DNA of 6,919 bases from Chloroflexota bacterium (lineage in GTDB: Bacteria > Chloroflexota > Ktedonobacteria > Ktedonobacterales > Ktedonobacteraceae), in NCBI GenBank assembly GCA_902810755.1, contig CADDYT010000225.1, positions 1-6,919 of the forward strand, in the 5' to 3' direction. The notes beneath the pieces are model-generated. The model did not search any database. It saw only the letters and a program-made list of their open reading frames with translations, and was not told where the DNA came from. Shown one piece after another: positions 4,731 through 6,919 of this stretch (positions are counted from its first letter, which is position 1; every line of letters starts with the position of its first letter). Made by a program: the position numbers and the translations under genes.

Positions 4731-5984
4731 TTGAGCAGTACATCATTCTGGCAGGCGGAGCTACAGGAAACGCCGGGCTTGCGAGGCGTGGGGACGGCAG
4801 GGCCGCTGGAAGGCGATGTTGAGACGGAGGTGGCCGTTGTTGGCGCCGGCATTACGGGGGCGGCAACCGCGTTATGGCTGGCGCGAGCGAGCGCGGTGGT
4901 GCGCGTATTAGAGGCGCGACACATCGCGGCGGGCGCGAGCGGGCGCAATGGCGGCTTTCTCGCCACCGGCACCGTCGAGCCATACGCGGTAATGATAGGG
5001 CGGCTGGGGCGCGAGCAGGCGCAACAACTATGGGCCGCAAGCGAGCGCAATGCCGACCTGGCTGCCGGGCTGATCGAGGAGCTACGCGAGCAGGGCTGGT
5101 ATTGTGGCTACCGCCGCAACGGCAGTCTGAAGCTGGCCGCAGATGAGGCGGAACTGGCGGGCATTGCCGAAAGCGTGCGACTGTTGCAGGAGGATGGCCG
5201 GGGCGCGGAGATGGTAACACAGGCGGCATTGCCGGTGCGCCTGCGCTCTGCTTATATCGGCGGCTCGTATCACCCCCATAACGCGGAGATACAGCCCGCG
5301 AAATTCGTGCTGGGCCTGGCGCGACTGGCGCAGCAGGCGGGAGCGATCTTTTATGAAGAGAGTCCGGTGATCAACACAAAATTGGATGATGGCGGCGTAA
5401 CGCTCAGCACGGAGCGGGGAAGCATACGCGCTCATAGTGTGGTGCTGGCGACGAATGCATGGCTACCCCTGCTGGGAGAGCAGATGGGCGGGCAATGGCT
5501 GGCGCAATGCATCACGCCCACGCGCGGGCAGATGATCGCGACAGAGCCGGTTGGCGAGCGGCTTTTCCCCTGCCCCTGCTCCGGCGATCACGGCTACCGG
5601 TACTGGCGGCAGCTTGCAGACGGGCGGCTCGTCGTCGGCGGCTGGCGCAACTACTCGTTTGAAACTGAATACAGTACAGATGAGACGCCCCACGAAGCCG
5701 TGCAGCGCCGCCTGGACGCTTTCGTCCACAACACGCTCAGCCTGTCGCAGGTGCGCATTGAGCGGCGCTGGGCCGGTATCATGGCCTTCTCGAAAGACAG
5801 CCTGCCGCTCGTCGGGCGCTTGCCCGGCGTGCCGCACTGCTTCATCTGCGGCGGCTACACCGGTCACGGCAACGCCTACGCGCTCCAATGCGCCCGCATC
5901 ATCAGTGAACTCGTGCAGGGCCGTCTGCACTCAGATGCGCACCTGTTCGACCCGGCGCGTTTTAGCAGTATGAAAGGAAGTTGA
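4731..5984 (+). CDS. DAO-family FAD-dependent oxidoreductase (PuuB/OrdL-like)
   Basis: This 417-residue flavoprotein probably oxidises an amine or amino acid C-N bond with FAD, yielding an imine or aldehyde. Near the N-terminus is VAVVGAGITGAATALWLA with the dinucleotide-binding GxGxxG at 38-43, then E61 (ribose contact) in VLEARHIAAGASGRNGGF. The GASGRNGG segment is typical of the gamma-glutamylputrescine oxidase-type branch. PTRGQMIATEP and RLVVGGWR lie in the middle. The C-terminal RRWAGIMAFSKDSLPLVGRLPGVPHCFICGGYTGHGNAYA supplies the second FAD-contact region. The start is TTG 4731, with AGAGAGGA (4717-4724) 6 nt upstream. No signal peptide is seen. The next gene starts 3 nt after the stop, so the two are probably translated from one message. 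Codon choice changes along the gene (G-rich third positions early, C-rich late). The exact substrate is unknown; PuuB-like is by resemblance only. Confidence 0.88.
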   Translation: MSSTSFWQAELQETPGLRGVGTAGPLEGDVETEVAVVGAGITGAATALWLARASAVVRVLEARHIAAGASGRNGGFLATGTVEPYAVMIGRLGREQAQQLWAASERNADLAAGLIEELREQGWYCGYRRNGSLKLAADEAELAGIAESVRLLQEDGRGAEMVTQAALPVRLRSAYIGGSYHPHNAEIQPAKFVLGLARLAQQAGAIFYEESPVINTKLDDGGVTLSTERGSIRAHSVVLATNAWLPLLGEQMGGQWLAQCITPTRGQMIATEPVGERLFPCPCSGDHGYRYWRQLADGRLVVGGWRNYSFETEYSTDETPHEAVQRRLDAFVHNTLSLSQVRIERRWAGIMAFSKDSLPLVGRLPGVPHCFICGGYTGHGNAYALQCARIISELVQGRLHSDAHLFDPARFSSMKGS

Positions 5985-5987
5985 GCT

Positions 5988-6919
5988 ATGCAACAACCGA
6001 TGGCTCGTATCGATATGGTACGTGACGTCTATTTTGGGACGACGATAGAAGACCCCTATCGCTGGATGGAGAACTGGAAAAGCGAGGAGTTTCAGACGTG
6101 GGTGAAGGAGCAGGCGGCCTATACGCGGGCATATCTGGATGCACTGCCCGGGCGGGATAAGCTGCTGGCTCAACTCACCGCATTGAGCAATGCCGGACCC
6201 GTCCTCTCCTACTTCCAGGTCATGGGCGAGCGTGTCTTTTACCTGCGCCGCGATCCCGGCGAGAATCTCACGAAGCTGGTGGTGCGCCTGCCCACCGGGC
6301 AGGGTGGACAGGAGAAAACACTCTTTGACCCCAATCTGATAGAGGGCGAGGCGCAGACCTCCATCGACTGGTACTTCCCCTCGTGGGACGGTCGCTATGT
6401 CGCTTACGGCATCTCACAGGGCGGTTCGGAGAGCAGCGTGCTGCACGTGCTGGAAGTCGATAGCGGCACCATTCTCGATCTGGCGATCCCTCACACCGAG
6501 TTCACCCACGTCTGCTGGCTGGAGGATAACCGCTCCTTTGTCTACCATCGCTTCCCGGAGCGGCCTGTTGGCACGCCGGAGACCGAGCGTTTCAGAGATG
6601 GCTGCACCTACCTGCACCGTCTGGGCGAAGACCCGGCCAGCGACCGGCCTGTCTTCGGCGCGAACCTGAGCGTGGGCGTTGAGGTTGGCCGAGATGATTA
6701 CCCCTTCCTGATGATCTCCCCGCTCAGCGACTGGATGATCGGGCTGATTGTTCACGGCGACCTGGAAGAGCAGAGCATCTATGCCGCGCCGCGTTCAGCC
6801 CTTGCCGACCCGGCGACGACGCCGTGGAAGAAAATCTGCGATATCGAGGATGAGGTGGCCAGTTACGACCTGACCGGCGATACCATCTATCTTAGAACGC
6901 ACAAAAACGCGCCACGCTA
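5988..6919 (+). CDS. Prolyl oligopeptidase (S9A), N-terminal part; gene runs off the window
   Basis: The frame opens at ATG 5988, with AAAGGAAG (5973-5980) 7 nt upstream, and stays open to the window end, giving 310 residues. EDPYRWMENWKSEEFQTWVKEQAAYTRAYLDALPGR at about 21-56 is the characteristic start of prolyl oligopeptidase-type proteins. It is followed by the beta-propeller blades (GERVFYLRRDPGENLTKLVVR, SIDWYFPSWDGRYVAYGISQGGSESSVLHVLEVDSG, FTHVCWLEDNRSFVYHRFP). These enzymes cleave after proline in short peptides, with the propeller restricting access. The catalytic alpha/beta-hydrolase domain with Ser-Asp-His would lie beyond the window, so activity cannot be confirmed. No signal peptide is visible, which suggests a cytoplasmic enzyme. 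It is tightly coupled to the upstream FAD oxidoreductase, suggesting joint use in peptide or amino acid catabolism. Confidence 0.88.
   Translation, partial: MQQPMARIDMVRDVYFGTTIEDPYRWMENWKSEEFQTWVKEQAAYTRAYLDALPGRDKLLAQLTALSNAGPVLSYFQVMGERVFYLRRDPGENLTKLVVRLPTGQGGQEKTLFDPNLIEGEAQTSIDWYFPSWDGRYVAYGISQGGSESSVLHVLEVDSGTILDLAIPHTEFTHVCWLEDNRSFVYHRFPERPVGTPETERFRDGCTYLHRLGEDPASDRPVFGANLSVGVEVGRDDYPFLMISPLSDWMIGLIVHGDLEEQSIYAAPRSALADPATTPWKKICDIEDEVASYDLTGDTIYLRTHKNAPR

Overview
The window looks like chromosomal DNA from a GC-rich, soil-type bacterium. Ktedonobacteria (Chloroflexota) are the best guess. This rests on the style of the secreted HExxE protein and the small HELVH metalloprotein, a compact Rho, frequent GTG/TTG starts with AGGAG-type ribosome sites, and large GC-rich intergenic repeats. 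It is an inference from protein character, not a database result. All genes that can be supported are on the + strand.

Layout. (1) 3-440: C-terminal end of a secreted, cysteine-rich protein with an HExxE/TDP motif, followed by an intrinsic terminator (466-506). (2) 631-1107: a 158-residue SprT-like zinc metalloprotein. (3) 1094-1455: a near-consensus sigma-70 promoter overlapping the end of that gene, then a leader of about 330 nt with an imperfect tandem repeat, hairpins and a short upstream ORF that overlaps the rho start. (4) 1456-2715: transcription terminator rho. (5) 2714-2780: a perfect 24-bp inverted repeat overlapping the rho stop codon. (6) 2803-4293: an aldehyde dehydrogenase with all catalytic residues. 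(7) 4294-4730: a gene-free region with C-rich direct repeats and a perfect 87-bp palindrome, then an AT-richer upstream region. (8) 4731-5984: a DAO-family FAD oxidoreductase resembling PuuB/OrdL. (9) 5988 to the window end: the N-terminal propeller part of a prolyl oligopeptidase (S9A), 3 nt after the oxidoreductase and probably cotranscribed with it.

Functionally, the dehydrogenase and the FAD oxidoreductase could act in sequence (amine to aldehyde to acid), with the peptidase supplying peptides or amino acids. They are separated by the large palindrome, so shared regulation is not shown. Rho appears to have its own promoter and a long leader, consistent with autoregulation. No CRISPR array, transposase, tRNA, rRNA or recognisable defence system was found. 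The most unusual elements are the rho leader with its overlapping short ORF and the two long inverted repeats flanking the aldehyde dehydrogenase gene.
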